From positions 224,312 to 288,311 of the forward strand of contig NZ_JAIBHJ010000004.1 in the NCBI RefSeq assembly GCF_021278025.1: 64,000 nucleotides of DNA, written 5' to 3'. Position numbers and translations under genes: made by a program. Source of the DNA: Motilimonas sp. E26 (lineage in GTDB: Bacteria; Pseudomonadota; Gammaproteobacteria; Enterobacterales; CBDFNC01). Below, piece by piece: positions 27,701 through 37,685 of this stretch (position 1 is its first letter; every line of letters starts with the position of its first letter). The notes beneath the pieces are model-generated. The model saw only the letters and a program-made list of their open reading frames with translations, was not told where the DNA came from and ran no database searches.

Positions 27701-29000
27701 CTTTCAACGTGCGGATTTAAATTACTGGAATGCGCCATATTTGTTTGTAATGCCAAACCATTACAGTGCGGAAGAGATACACGCTGCGGTTGATTTTCTG
27801 GTCTGTCATCATCCTGAATTACGTGCAAATTGGTATCGTCATGAAAACGGTTGGAGCAAGCGATATGTCAACGTTGCACAAATGGCTGAATATTGGCAGC
27901 AGCATGATTGGCAACAAAAGCAATGGTCAAAAGATGAGTTAGCAGAAGCAATTACGTCACATTGCAATCAAATGCAGCCCAGTCTCGAGCTAGGACAATG
28001 TTTGTTTAGAGTGAGTTTTATTCGAACACCAGCGGGGTTTGAAAACCGCTTATTTATGCTCGCACATCATTTGCTCATTGATTATTTTGGTTGGCAAGTA
28101 TTAGCGCAAGACCTTAAGACAGTATTGGAGCAGATAAAAGCACAGCAGCCCCCTCATTTAGGTACGCAAACAACATCGGTTAATACCTTAGCTAAGTTAC
28201 AACAGCAAATGTTACACAGTCCTGACACGTTATTATTTATGCAACAGTACCTTGAGCAAAACTGGCACTTATCGCAGCCTGATCCGTACCGTAAAACGGT
28301 ACCGGAACAAGCTACAACTGACATTAAAAGTATTGAAGTCGCGTTGCCAGATAAAAGCAGCAAGATGTTTGAATCTTTAGCGAATCAGACTAGTCGCAAC
28401 TCGGCGACAAATATAGAAATGTTAAGTTGTGCTTTAACGTCTGCTTACTGTCGATGGAGTCAGCACCAAGCCTTGAGCTTGAATTTAACGCATCATGGTC
28501 GTCAATTTAATCAAGAAATGGGCGTGGATTTAGCCCGTACCGTTGGTTGGGTTAGTCAGTATGTCAACGTGTTGCTTGATTTTAGTCAAGCTGAGCATAT
28601 TGAACAGCAGATCGCTACAGTGAAGCGCGCCTTTAAACTTATTCAAGGCAAAGAAAGTTTACCAAGCTTACTGCTTGCTCAACATGCTGAGCGTGCGTCT
28701 TTCAAGCAAAAGACGCAGCATCAATTAGAGCTTAACTATATTCCTCGTCAATCTTCGCAACGGCAAGACCAATTTGTGCGCGCGCCAGAGTCGACAGGGC
28801 AACCAGATGGTCCTATAGCGGCAAATATTCCTGCATTTGTTAGGGTTTGGCATCGTGACCAACAATTAGTGCTCACACTCTCCTTTAGCAAAAACTACAG
28901 TACATTTGATATGCAACGGCTACTGGATTTTTTTGCGGATGACCTAATTTCACTACTTAATTTTAACCAATCAATACTCAAGGAGACCTGTGATGTTTAA
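24753..29000 (+). CDS. Single-module nonribosomal peptide synthetase
   Basis: About 1415 residues in the order degenerate condensation domain, adenylation domain, carrier domain, epimerase/condensation-type domain; no thioesterase. In the first domain the HHxxxDG site is replaced (SYSPVLMTALDA, about residues 110-122), so it is probably inactive. The adenylation domain is complete: FTSGTTGQPKG near 524, FDIAVLELF near 570, MYGPTEATVW near 660, YRTGDL near 751, NGKVDK near 859. The carrier has GGDSLSA near 910 with the phosphopantetheine Ser. The last domain has HHLLID near 1105 and RTVGW near 1262, both epimerase-like. By-eye specificity code DILAMSMVWK is nearest to glycine codes I recall. 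Starts at TTG 24720 or ATG 24768 are also possible. Its 3' end overlaps the MATE gene by 8 bases. Confidence 0.9.
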   Translation: MSIFIMLSNDPWVESVYPFSDLQRLLYKADPDVKMAEAVRQFDGVFSQDRLNNAVKHVVYSQEILRTKLVCVSETPKWQVYPANHFDHHHSQLWEVYAYPISTRHWQLVLSYSPVLMTALDAQQILADIAQSYISSNAILTARTLKARIKQEALAQCKVAVQDYWQRWLKQQTFSTSFDRQSGQGALHKSRLLLKAPDWPAEQIRTLCLLAHLKVVATYQGCTHPTTLYLTSPSEMDQNKQLLPFSFELQENDRASEIARLEVALQQHSDVAFPGYQYLCDQIQGEMFDVCFHFSDASIPSQSIYPTDFTFDFIYSAQGDIHLTIASRGGLSERFVNKLMREYQNVLHQMLIEQRPLSQLSLVADDAIEGAIKARSSFALLPKALDLFSEQVALAPEQVALCFDQQQLSYQELDQWSNALAIKIQARLDVGELSVAVMLARTPLLVASLLACWKAGVQYIPLADNLPQDRVNNILKVSQASLLIIDDTFDTSGLSGANKTLKLAVAPEFVTSFEPSYHELAYTIFTSGTTGQPKGVSISHRAMSNFLLACRQIFSGSALNRVLALTTISFDIAVLELFLPLISGGSVVLANTACASHPEQLVALISQQNVSLMQATPSTWKMMQLHDWQGKSDLIMLSGGEALDSQLGCWLLNRGAQLWNMYGPTEATVWVSALQLNKRLLDVDKVAPIGGLLTGCSMLVVDKHNRPVPLGAKGELVIMGDCLAQGYLNQPVLTEEKFAYFQTQSGPARFYRTGDLVVATEQGWIKFKGRNDYQVKIRGYRIELGEIEAQMAQIEGVAHVAVVATPLQRGDNRLDAYWVPTNDKIISDAEIKMQLAQQLPDYMLPTTFTQLAHLPLNTNGKVDKNELPAPYKVVDEQVPLTRQGQLIKKCWEQVLEHPGLALTDDFYSVGGDSLSAIILLHELKKHQLTVSLDFLQEHPNLLDFIKHIPSIGQERGTKAALPFSAKQSLEQEEAVLLSNNWWFFQRADLNYWNAPYLFVMPNHYSAEEIHAAVDFLVCHHPELRANWYRHENGWSKRYVNVAQMAEYWQQHDWQQKQWSKDELAEAITSHCNQMQPSLELGQCLFRVSFIRTPAGFENRLFMLAHHLLIDYFGWQVLAQDLKTVLEQIKAQQPPHLGTQTTSVNTLAKLQQQMLHSPDTLLFMQQYLEQNWHLSQPDPYRKTVPEQATTDIKSIEVALPDKSSKMFESLANQTSRNSATNIEMLSCALTSAYCRWSQHQALSLNLTHHGRQFNQEMGVDLARTVGWVSQYVNVLLDFSQAEHIEQQIATVKRAFKLIQGKESLPSLLLAQHAERASFKQKTQHQLELNYIPRQSSQRQDQFVRAPESTGQPDGPIAANIPAFVRVWHRDQQLVLTLSFSKNYSTFDMQRLLDFFADDLISLLNFNQSILKETCDV

Positions 29001-30390
29001 GGCGGGAGATCGACATTTTATTAAGGCATTATTGGTGATCTCATTGCCGCTAACCTTACAGTCCATCATGTTTTCATCGAAAGGGTTAGCCGATGTTTTA
29101 ATGTTAGGGCAGCTCAGTGAGGCCAGCCTAGCAGGCATCGGAGTTGCAACGCGTGCATTTTTTATTGCTACGTTTGTGCTATATGCCGTCGCTTCTGGTG
29201 GTGGTGTGCTATTGGCGCAATACTGGGGGAAGCAAGATCACTCCGGCTTTACGCGCACCATGGCGCTTACCACATGGGCTTCTTTACTAGTGGCAATGCC
29301 GTTATTTGGCGTGTTTTACTATTTTCCTGAATGGGTGGTCAGCTTAGCCAGCTCCGCACCGGAAGTCATTGAGCAGGGCGCCATATATTTAAAAATAACG
29401 GCCGCCCAGTTAATTGTGATTGGTGTGGTATCTAGTTTTGCAGCAGGCTTGAGATCGATACATAAGGCTAATATTAGTACTACTTTTAGTGTCTTAGGCT
29501 TATTGCTGAATATAGGTCTGAACTACGTTTTAATATTTGGTCATTTCGGTGTTGAAGCGATGGGGATTGAAGGCGCTGCTTGGGCAACATTGCTAAGTGC
29601 ATTTTTCGAGTTGTTATGCTTGATTGCATACACCTATTGGCGTCGCTACGCGGTAGCATTCTCATTGACAGCGCTGAAAAATTTGCCTCAAGGCGAAGTA
29701 TCTAGACTGATGAGATTATCTGTGCCTATTGCCTTAAATATGGTGGCGTACGCAGGAGGTCTGTTCACTTATAGTATTATTTTTGGTCGAATGAGTACCG
29801 AGGCGCTGGCTATCTTTACGCTGATGAGTCCAATCGAGTCTATTGCTATTTCATTATTAATCAGTAATGCGTCTGCGACTGCTGTGTTGCTAGGTAATGA
29901 GCTTGGCTCAGGAAAAACCGAAAACACATATCGCCACTCTTGGTTAGCAGTGACTTTTAGTGCGGCTTGTGCGGTGGTAACTGCTGCTATCATGCTCGCG
30001 AGTGCAGACTTAGTTATAGGTAGTTTTGAAGGGCTTAGTGCTGCAACCATCAGTGTTGCTCATCAACTGTATCCTATCTTAGCCATCGGTATCATTATCC
30101 GTAGCTTGCCTATCACTATGATTATAGGGGTACTGCGCTCGGGTGGTGATAACACATTTTGTCTCTATCAAGATGTGATTGCGCAATGGGTCATTGGTAT
30201 CCCCACTGTTTTGATGCTGGCATTTTATTTTGAAGCCTCTTTGCTATGGGTGTTTGCCGCTATTTTTGTCGAAGAAATCGTCAAGATAATGGGCTCTGTC
30301 TACCGTATTAGCAGCCGATTATGGATGCGCAACCTTATTAGCGATGAAAGCGATACAAATATTTCCACCGCCACTGTTGAGGCTGCATGA
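28993..30390 (+). CDS. MATE-family multidrug/metabolite exporter
   Basis: A 465-residue inner-membrane protein with about twelve hydrophobic helices in two homologous halves, typical of the NorM/DinF superfamily of cation-coupled antiporters. The N-terminal half carries the usual LPLTLQSIMFSSKGLADVLM entry. AAGGAG at 28979-28984 lies 8 bases before the ATG at 28993, inside the end of the NRPS gene, so translation is coupled. In this setting it most likely exports, or gives self-protection against, the product of the NRPS pathway. A vector-supplied drug role cannot be excluded. Confidence 0.9.
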   Translation: MFKAGDRHFIKALLVISLPLTLQSIMFSSKGLADVLMLGQLSEASLAGIGVATRAFFIATFVLYAVASGGGVLLAQYWGKQDHSGFTRTMALTTWASLLVAMPLFGVFYYFPEWVVSLASSAPEVIEQGAIYLKITAAQLIVIGVVSSFAAGLRSIHKANISTTFSVLGLLLNIGLNYVLIFGHFGVEAMGIEGAAWATLLSAFFELLCLIAYTYWRRYAVAFSLTALKNLPQGEVSRLMRLSVPIALNMVAYAGGLFTYSIIFGRMSTEALAIFTLMSPIESIAISLLISNASATAVLLGNELGSGKTENTYRHSWLAVTFSAACAVVTAAIMLASADLVIGSFEGLSAATISVAHQLYPILAIGIIIRSLPITMIIGVLRSGGDNTFCLYQDVIAQWVIGIPTVLMLAFYFEASLLWVFAAIFVEEIVKIMGSVYRISSRLWMRNLISDESDTNISTATVEAA

Positions 30391-30571
30391 TATGACAGGG
30401 TTCCTATATAGAGCTAAGCCCCCAACTTAGTCCCGTCGTCAAGTAATACAGCCGTTAAGAGCGGTATAACCCAACGTAGCACAACGATAACTGAGCAATA
30501 TTGCCTTCAGTGGTTGGCTACGTCCAAACATTCTCTAACTAAGATAAAACCTGTACAAAAAGGACCAAATA

Positions 30572-31642
30572 ATGAGTAAACAATACCGTACCTTAGGCCA
30601 TATTCCTTACACCAGTGCCGATGCCGAGTCATATTATGGCCCAGTAAAATTCCATACCATGGAGAAAAAATTACCGCTTCGGGTGTTGTCGGAAGAGGAT
30701 TGGGCCTTTTGGCAAGAAAACGGTTACGTGGTCATTAAGCAAGCGATCAGTCGTGATGCTGCTTTAGCCACCTTAGATTTTAGTTTTGATTTTCTGGGGT
30801 ACAGTAAAACGGATCCTGATACATGGTATCAATTACCGGATTTTAAAACCGTACGCCAAAGTGAAACTCATGCGATTGGATTAATGGAGGCATATCATCA
30901 TCAATTACTTTGGGATAACCGTCAGAATCAACGCGTGTATGATGCATTTGTTGATGTGTGGGATACGGATGAGTTGTGGGTGAGTTTAGACCGAGTGAAT
31001 ATGAATCCACCTAATATTCGCAATCGCAAAATTAACCCGTTCATACATTGGGATATCAATACCACTGAAAATCCTATGCCATTACGGATCCAAGGCGTGC
31101 TGGCCATTAATGATTCAAGCCCTAAACAAGGCGGTTTTCAGTGCATTCCGAGTTTATTCAAGGAATACGATGAATGGGTAAAGACGCAACCGGAAGATCG
31201 TAGTCCTATTATTCCTGAGTTAAGTGCCCATCATAAAATTATTGTGCCGCAACTTGAGGCTGGAGATTTGTTAATTTTTAATGGGTTATTAGCGCATGGC
31301 ATTGCAGCAAACTTTACTGAAAATGAAATGCGAGCGATTCAGTATATGGCGATGATGCCAGCCATTGAGGAGCACCAAGATTTGATTAATGAGCGCGTTT
31401 ATTCATGGGCAACGAACAATACGCCCACTTGGAATGAGTCCTTAGTGGGCGATCCCGTCAAGCATGAGAAAGAGCGTTACGGGCAAGCTAGCCTTACACC
31501 TCTGGGTGAAAAACTACTGGGTAAAACATCTTGGCAAACAGGAGAATCACTGGTTGATGTTAACGCGTTACTTGAAGAAAAATCAAAAGGTGGGCGCACT
31601 CCTGAAACGCTTATGGTTAAAAAGGAAACGGAGTCAGCATGA
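30572..31642 (+). CDS. PhyH-type Fe(II)/2-oxoglutarate dioxygenase
   Basis: A 356-residue non-haem iron oxygenase of the phytanoyl-CoA dioxygenase family. The facial triad is visible as His159 and Asp161 (in IHWDI) and the distal His242 (in LLAHGIA), and Arg254 is placed to bind 2-oxoglutarate. Many bacterial PhyH proteins hydroxylate free or carrier-bound amino acids in natural-product pathways. AAAAGGA precedes the ATG. The gene follows the MATE gene after 181 bases without an obvious terminator and overlaps the next gene by ATGA. The substrate is unknown; a role in tailoring the NRPS product is inferred. Confidence 0.87.
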   Translation: MSKQYRTLGHIPYTSADAESYYGPVKFHTMEKKLPLRVLSEEDWAFWQENGYVVIKQAISRDAALATLDFSFDFLGYSKTDPDTWYQLPDFKTVRQSETHAIGLMEAYHHQLLWDNRQNQRVYDAFVDVWDTDELWVSLDRVNMNPPNIRNRKINPFIHWDINTTENPMPLRIQGVLAINDSSPKQGGFQCIPSLFKEYDEWVKTQPEDRSPIIPELSAHHKIIVPQLEAGDLLIFNGLLAHGIAANFTENEMRAIQYMAMMPAIEEHQDLINERVYSWATNNTPTWNESLVGDPVKHEKERYGQASLTPLGEKLLGKTSWQTGESLVDVNALLEEKSKGGRTPETLMVKKETESA

Positions 31643-32955
31643 TCAACAAAAGACGGATTTGTTTAGCTATGCCGACAAACAGGGCATGTGCCGAAGGAAT
31701 TGAGGCTATCGTGAGGGAAGCCAATTTTGCTGTGCATCGGTGTGGTGTTGAAGTGATATTATTAATTGCAGATACGGCGGCGGATGATGCTTTGGTCATC
31801 AATAAGCAAGCGGTTTTGCGTCAACAGACGCTGACTGTGCCGGGGGTGAAATTAATACATTTAGACCGTGAGCAACAATTTACCATTCTCCACAATGTGA
31901 CCCGGCATTTGAGCAATGGTGAAAAGATTGTACAGCAGCTTTTACCGCGGGATGCGTCTTATGGTGCGGCAACTAATCGGCTATTTATCTTTGCTGAAAG
32001 CTACGGTTGCGATAGTGTCCATCGACGAGACTCTGACAGTGGTTATCAGACAAAAGAGGGCGAAGAAGTCTTTCCGATTGAGCATGAAATCGCCTTCGCT
32101 AAGCTGGATGTATTAGAAAGTAGCTGGCGAGTAGAGCAATCTTTATCGGCACAACATCTGCCTGAGCAGCCAATATATATAAGTGGTGCCTCATTTGTGG
32201 GCGAACGTTCGGTTGATGTTGAGCCACTATTGGAACGGAGTGAATCAGCTTTTTACGATGTTTTAGGTTTAATGTGTCCGCTGCAATTTAGCCAACAACA
32301 AAAACAGTTATTGGTACAGAATGCTTTTAGCAGTAAGGCCACCGCTTTTGAGAAAGACAAGGTTGAATTGGTGCAAGGGCAGGCCGTTAACATTGACATG
32401 TGTAATATTTGTTTTACAGATATTTACCGCTTGATACCTTTGCCTAATTGCAGTGAAACCATCGGTGCAGATTATTTTTACTTGCAATTGATGAAGTATG
32501 AAAAACTGACGTTTGTGCAACATAATCGACATATAGACAATTTTTATACACCTGAGCGGCGTACTGTCTCTGGTCGGGTTATTTACCAACTAAGGCTCGT
32601 TAATTATTTACTTTATATGAGCTTTAATCATGCTTTGTTTGCGTATCTAAAGCAATCAGGGCAGTTGGTATTAAATGTTAATGGGGGAGCAGCTCCCGCA
32701 AATGAGGTGCTGTTACAAGCCATTAAAGCCGTGCAGCCCACGTTGAGTTATGAGCTAAAACAAAAATTAGATCTGATTATCGCAGCTTACGAGCCGTTGG
32801 GTGATGAATTTACTCAAACCGCTTTGTTTATTAAGCAAAGTCAGCAAAGTATGATCAATAAGGTGTTGTCGGATATTAATGCTTTTGCTGATCTCGTTGA
32901 AATTTGGCCAACTATCATAAGTAATATACAGGGTAACCTTGAGATTGCCGCTTAG
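31639..32955 (+). CDS. Unknown-family protein with glycosyltransferase-A-like features
   Basis: A 438-residue soluble protein. The start (RRICLAMPTNRACAEGIEAI, then VEVILLIADT) looks like the first strands of a Rossmann/GT-A fold. GAATNRLFIFAESYGCDSVH followed by RRDSDS (Asp131-Ser-Asp133) resembles the nucleotide-sugar region and DxD metal motif of family-2 glycosyltransferases. A later ETIGADYF segment could be a catalytic acidic site. The N-terminus recalls DUF6271 proteins of actinomycetes, from memory and unverified. Its ATG overlaps the dioxygenase stop by four bases, so the two are translationally coupled and probably act on one compound. It is the last gene before the operon terminator. 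Confidence 0.65.
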   Translation: MINKRRICLAMPTNRACAEGIEAIVREANFAVHRCGVEVILLIADTAADDALVINKQAVLRQQTLTVPGVKLIHLDREQQFTILHNVTRHLSNGEKIVQQLLPRDASYGAATNRLFIFAESYGCDSVHRRDSDSGYQTKEGEEVFPIEHEIAFAKLDVLESSWRVEQSLSAQHLPEQPIYISGASFVGERSVDVEPLLERSESAFYDVLGLMCPLQFSQQQKQLLVQNAFSSKATAFEKDKVELVQGQAVNIDMCNICFTDIYRLIPLPNCSETIGADYFYLQLMKYEKLTFVQHNRHIDNFYTPERRTVSGRVIYQLRLVNYLLYMSFNHALFAYLKQSGQLVLNVNGGAAPANEVLLQAIKAVQPTLSYELKQKLDLIIAAYEPLGDEFTQTALFIKQSQQSMINKVLSDINAFADLVEIWPTIISNIQGNLEIAA

Positions 32956-33074
32956 TTGATAAGTAACCCAAATTATTTAGCTAACGGAATTTTTGGGACA
33001 ACATAATCTCGATTCAGCGATAAAGGTTGAACTAGAGTGGAGGTTAATGATTTAAAAGGAGTTAACGTAGCTAC

Positions 33075-33108
33075 GCACCAGAGTGATTAATCTTACTCTG
33101 GTGCTTTT
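33075..33108 (+). terminator. Terminator of the NRPS operon
   Basis: A 10-bp perfect stem (33075-33084 with 33095-33104), a 10-base loop and TTTT. It lies between the convergent operon (+) and roxA (-) and ends the accessory block. Confidence 0.75.
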
Positions 33109-33135
33109 CGTATTCGGCGGTAAATTTTAGCGAGG

Positions 33136-34272
33136 TTAACCGTCAATGAAAAAATAACCTAAGTTAAACCAGCTGAGCAAAGGTTGGTAGTATTTGCTTT
33201 GTAAGATCTTTAACATGGCTATTTGGTTACAACCAGCTTGGCATAAGCTTTGATAATCAGACCAAACGTTACTATCGACCTGATATTGTAACCCGTTGAC
33301 AAATACGCTGTTCGGCAGCTGTGTCAGGTAGATAAACTTTAGTCCCGCCACTTTTTCTGCAATTTCACCTGCTGCTAAGGCTTCAATTAAGCTAACCTGA
33401 TCCCACTGCTCTTGTTCTGACAGCGGTAAGATGTCCAATTCATGATTGGAGCTGGAAAAGTGCTGGCCAAAAAAAGGCAAGATGACATCGGGTTGATTAA
33501 CTAAATCACTTAATAGCGCCGTGAGCTTATTAGTTTCATGGGCGTTTATTTCCCCGTAATTTTGCTCTGCCCTTAGCTCTGGATCACTGTAACGGGTGTA
33601 ACTGCGATCTTGCTGCAATAAGTGGTCGGTAAAATCGTTGAGTAGCTCTTTTTGGTCCGGGGCGCGAAAACCCACGGAGTAATTAAGTGAGCTTTCAATT
33701 GCGTAGCCTTCATGAGGACAGCCGGGTGGAATATAGAGAATATCACCAGGCTCCATCACCACGTCGATACAGGCTTGAAATGGGCCGCAATGCTTAAGGG
33801 CTTGGTCGGACGTAAACTCTTCTAGATCTTGTTTTTCACCAACACGCCAATGGCGCTTACCTTGGCCTTGAATAATGAAAACGCAGTATTGGTCGATATG
33901 GGGGCCTACGCCACCTTCTGGCGTTGAGTAGCTGATCATCAAATCATCAAAACGCCAATTGGGAATAAATTGGAACAGTTCAACCAAGTCGCCACAAGGT
34001 GGATGCCAATGGTTAACGGCTTGATTGAGTAACGTTGCGCCATTATTTTCCAGCGGACTAAAATCGGTAAAAGGACCACACTGGGCCTGCCACTTACCAT
34101 CTTTGCGCATTACCATGCGAGATTGCACTTCTTCTTCCATGGCCAGTCCTGCCATTTCTTCGGGACTGATCAGATCACTAAAATTGGCAATGCCTTGTTT
34201 GATAAACAACGGCTTGCGTTGCCAATAGGTAGATAAGAAGTGATTAATATCCAGCTGTAATTGCATGGTCAT
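33136..34272 (-). CDS. roxA: Ribosomal oxygenase RoxA (uL16 arginine hydroxylase)
   Basis: A 378-residue JmjC/cupin Fe(II)/2-oxoglutarate oxygenase that hydroxylates an arginine of ribosomal protein L16. HxD is His125/Asp127 in PHIDQY, the same numbering as in E. coli YcfD when the ATG at 34272 is used. The distal His is in IPPGCPHEGY. The C-terminal winged-helix region ends in GYFFIDG, as the family does. The in-frame TTG at 34302 lies in the purB terminator and is rejected; ATG 34266 is also possible. It lies downstream of purB on the same strand. Confidence 0.93.
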   Translation of the reverse strand: MTMQLQLDINHFLSTYWQRKPLFIKQGIANFSDLISPEEMAGLAMEEEVQSRMVMRKDGKWQAQCGPFTDFSPLENNGATLLNQAVNHWHPPCGDLVELFQFIPNWRFDDLMISYSTPEGGVGPHIDQYCVFIIQGQGKRHWRVGEKQDLEEFTSDQALKHCGPFQACIDVVMEPGDILYIPPGCPHEGYAIESSLNYSVGFRAPDQKELLNDFTDHLLQQDRSYTRYSDPELRAEQNYGEINAHETNKLTALLSDLVNQPDVILPFFGQHFSSSNHELDILPLSEQEQWDQVSLIEALAAGEIAEKVAGLKFIYLTQLPNSVFVNGLQYQVDSNVWSDYQSLCQAGCNQIAMLKILQSKYYQPLLSWFNLGYFFIDG

Positions 34273-34300
34273 ACGAGTAAGCTCTTTAGATTGTAGAGAC

Positions 34301-34334
34301 AAAAAAGCCGCGCCTAGAAGACTAGTTGCGGCTT
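34301..34334 (-). terminator. Terminator between purB and roxA
   Basis: An AAGCCGC/GCGGCTT stem (34328-34334 with 34305-34311), with a further CTAG/CTAG pairing in the loop, followed on the minus strand by TTTTTT. roxA may depend on read-through or on its own promoter. Confidence 0.75.
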
Positions 34335-34356
34335 ATTAATAGTGCGATTAAGTCGC

Positions 34357-35727
<1,371 letters not shown>

Positions 35728-35804
35728 TTACTCCTGTTTGCATATGTCAGCTGAGCTGACTTGATTATGACAGCCAGCTCAGCTGACTGAGTTGTTATTG
35801 ATTG

Positions 35805-36428
35805 TTAAATTCGCGCCAAATTGATTTTGGCTTGCTCGATCATTTTTTTACGCGAAAAAATAATGTGTCGGCGCTTACCACCTACTTGTCGCCACAGTAC
35901 GCTGGCACGAATACCCGATAGCAATAAGGCGCGGATGGTTTGTTGCACCCGAGTTTGCTTTAACTGGTCAGGATTGCCTTGCACTTGAATGCGTGGCCCT
36001 AGCGGGCTGATCACATCGCTGTAGATATCGGCGAGGTTACCTAATATTTGTTCGTCAACCAGCTCAAAGTGGGCAGTTTGGCGCTTCACCTGAGTGATCC
36101 GTTCGGCCAGCACATTCATGGCATCATTGCGTTTGGCGAGTTTTTTCTCCAGCGCAAGTAAGCCGATCACGTAGCGGGTGATGGCAATATTTTTAGGATC
36201 TGTTTGGTTTTCAAGCTGCTCAACTAATACGTTAAAGCCCCGCTTTAGGTTAGCCAGTTCACCGTATACCCCTAATGTTGAATCTGGGTTAGTCACTAGT
36301 AACGCATTTAAGGTGTGGCTTAATTGCTCTTGGTTGCAGTTACCAGTACGGGCGATTTCTTCTACCAAAGAAGCTGCTTGCCAAATACCAGCAAAGGCGA
36401 TGGTGCGATCGTATAATTCTTTACTCAT
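35805..36428 (-). CDS. hflD: High-frequency lysogenisation protein HflD homologue
   Basis: A 207-residue helical protein. The C-terminal block [17 protein letters not shown] and [19 protein letters not shown] is diagnostic. HflD is membrane-associated in E. coli, where it binds phage lambda CII; its host role is unclear. The ATG at 36428 ([18 protein letters not shown]) aligns with the E. coli N-terminus and overlaps the mnmA stop by 8 bases. The longer in-frame start at 36476 would run far into mnmA and is rejected. Confidence 0.92.
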   Translation of the reverse strand: MSKELYDRTIAFAGIWQAASLVEEIARTGNCNQEQLSHTLNALLVTNPDSTLGVYGELANLKRGFNVLVEQLENQTDPKNIAITRYVIGLLALEKKLAKRNDAMNVLAERITQVKRQTAHFELVDEQILGNLADIYSDVISPLGPRIQVQGNPDQLKQTRVQQTIRALLLSGIRASVLWRQVGGKRRHIIFSRKKMIEQAKINLARI

Positions 36429-37542
36429 TTGAAGTCGGTTTCTCACGGTATTGGTGATCGATGACGGCGCCGCCAAGGCAGACTTCGTCCAAATAAAATA
36501 CGGCTGATTGCCCAGGTGTCACTGCTTTCTCTGGCTCATCAAAAGTAACAGACAAGCTATCAGGACCTGTTTGCGTGACGACGCAAGGCACGTCATGTTG
36601 ACGATAACGTGTTTTTACGGTGCAGCGTAAAGGCGCTGCAAGGGGAGTTCGATTAACCCAATGTACTTGAGTGGCGTCAAAACCATAAGAGAACAGGGCT
36701 GGGTGGTTTGCACCTTGGCCGACGACGAGTACATTACGTACCAAATCTTTTTCAACTACATACCAAGGTTCACCGTTACCCTCTTGTAACCCGCCAATAT
36801 GCAAGCCTTTACGTTGACCTAAGGTGTGATACATCAGCCCTTGATGCTGGCCGATTACGTCGCCTTCAGTGGTTTCGATGTTACCGGGCTGTGCGGGTAA
36901 ATATTGTTGTAAAAAATCGGTAAATTTACGCTCACCAATAAAGCAAATGCCGGTGCTGTCTTTTTTGTTATGAGTGACTAAACCTTGCTCTTCGGCAATT
37001 TTACGCACTTGCGGTTTTTCAATATTACCAACAGGGAATAAAGTTTTGCCGACTTGCTCTGCACTTAAGGTGTAGAGAAAATAGCTTTGATCTTTGTTGT
37101 CGTCTAGGCCTCGCAGCATTTGCCATTGGCCATCAACACAACGGTTTTGTACATAGTGTCCCATGGCGATGTAGTCGGCGCCAAGTTCTTCACTGGTAAA
37201 CTCAAGGAATGCTTTGAATTTGATTTCTTTATTGCAAAGAATATCTGGATTAGGGGTTCGACCTGCTTTGTATTCTTCAAGAAAATGCTCAAATACATTA
37301 TCCCAATACTCGGCCGCAAAGTTGATAGTGTGCAATGGAATGCCAAGTTTGTCACAAACGGCTTGAGCATCTTTTAAATCTTCGGCTGCCGCGCAGTATT
37401 CTTCGTTGTCGTCTTCTTCCCAGTTTTTCATAAACAAGCCTTCAACTTGATAGCCTTGTTGAAGCAATAAATACGCAGATACGGAAGAATCGACACCGCC
37501 GGACATACCAACGATTACTTTAGTTTGACTATTGTCTGTCAT
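36421..37542 (-). CDS. mnmA: tRNA 2-thiouridylase MnmA
   Basis: A 373-residue PP-loop ATPase that thiolates U34 of the Lys, Glu and Gln tRNAs. The PP-loop [12 protein letters not shown], the catalytic-Cys segment [12 protein letters not shown] and the second Cys in [13 protein letters not shown] are present. It receives sulphur through the TusBCD-TusE relay, and a tusE gene lies at 56581 in this window. It overlaps hflD, and nudJ lies 143 bases upstream. Confidence 0.97.
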   Translation of the reverse strand: MTDNSQTKVIVGMSGGVDSSVSAYLLLQQGYQVEGLFMKNWEEDDNEEYCAAAEDLKDAQAVCDKLGIPLHTINFAAEYWDNVFEHFLEEYKAGRTPNPDILCNKEIKFKAFLEFTSEELGADYIAMGHYVQNRCVDGQWQMLRGLDDNKDQSYFLYTLSAEQVGKTLFPVGNIEKPQVRKIAEEQGLVTHNKKDSTGICFIGERKFTDFLQQYLPAQPGNIETTEGDVIGQHQGLMYHTLGQRKGLHIGGLQEGNGEPWYVVEKDLVRNVLVVGQGANHPALFSYGFDATQVHWVNRTPLAAPLRCTVKTRYRQHDVPCVVTQTGPDSLSVTFDEPEKAVTPGQSAVFYLDEVCLGGAVIDHQYREKPTSNE

Positions 37543-37685
37543 ATTAATTTATTCTCTGGGGAAAAACGGGCGTGATTCTAGCAGAATTTAATGGCCTAAA
37601 ACAGCTTTGTGAGTTAGACCACAGTTATTTCTTTAATCGGCATTTCTTGTTGTTACCATCGCCATTTTGTCACTTGTTGCTGGCC

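Noticed and set aside
34273..34302. A longer roxA frame that starts at TTG 34302
   Set aside because: That TTG is in the T-run of the purB terminator. The ATG at 34272 gives the same catalytic residue numbers as E. coli RoxA.
36429..36476. A 16-residue extension of HflD
   Set aside because: It lies within mnmA coding sequence in another frame, and the homologue starts at the MSKELYD equivalent.
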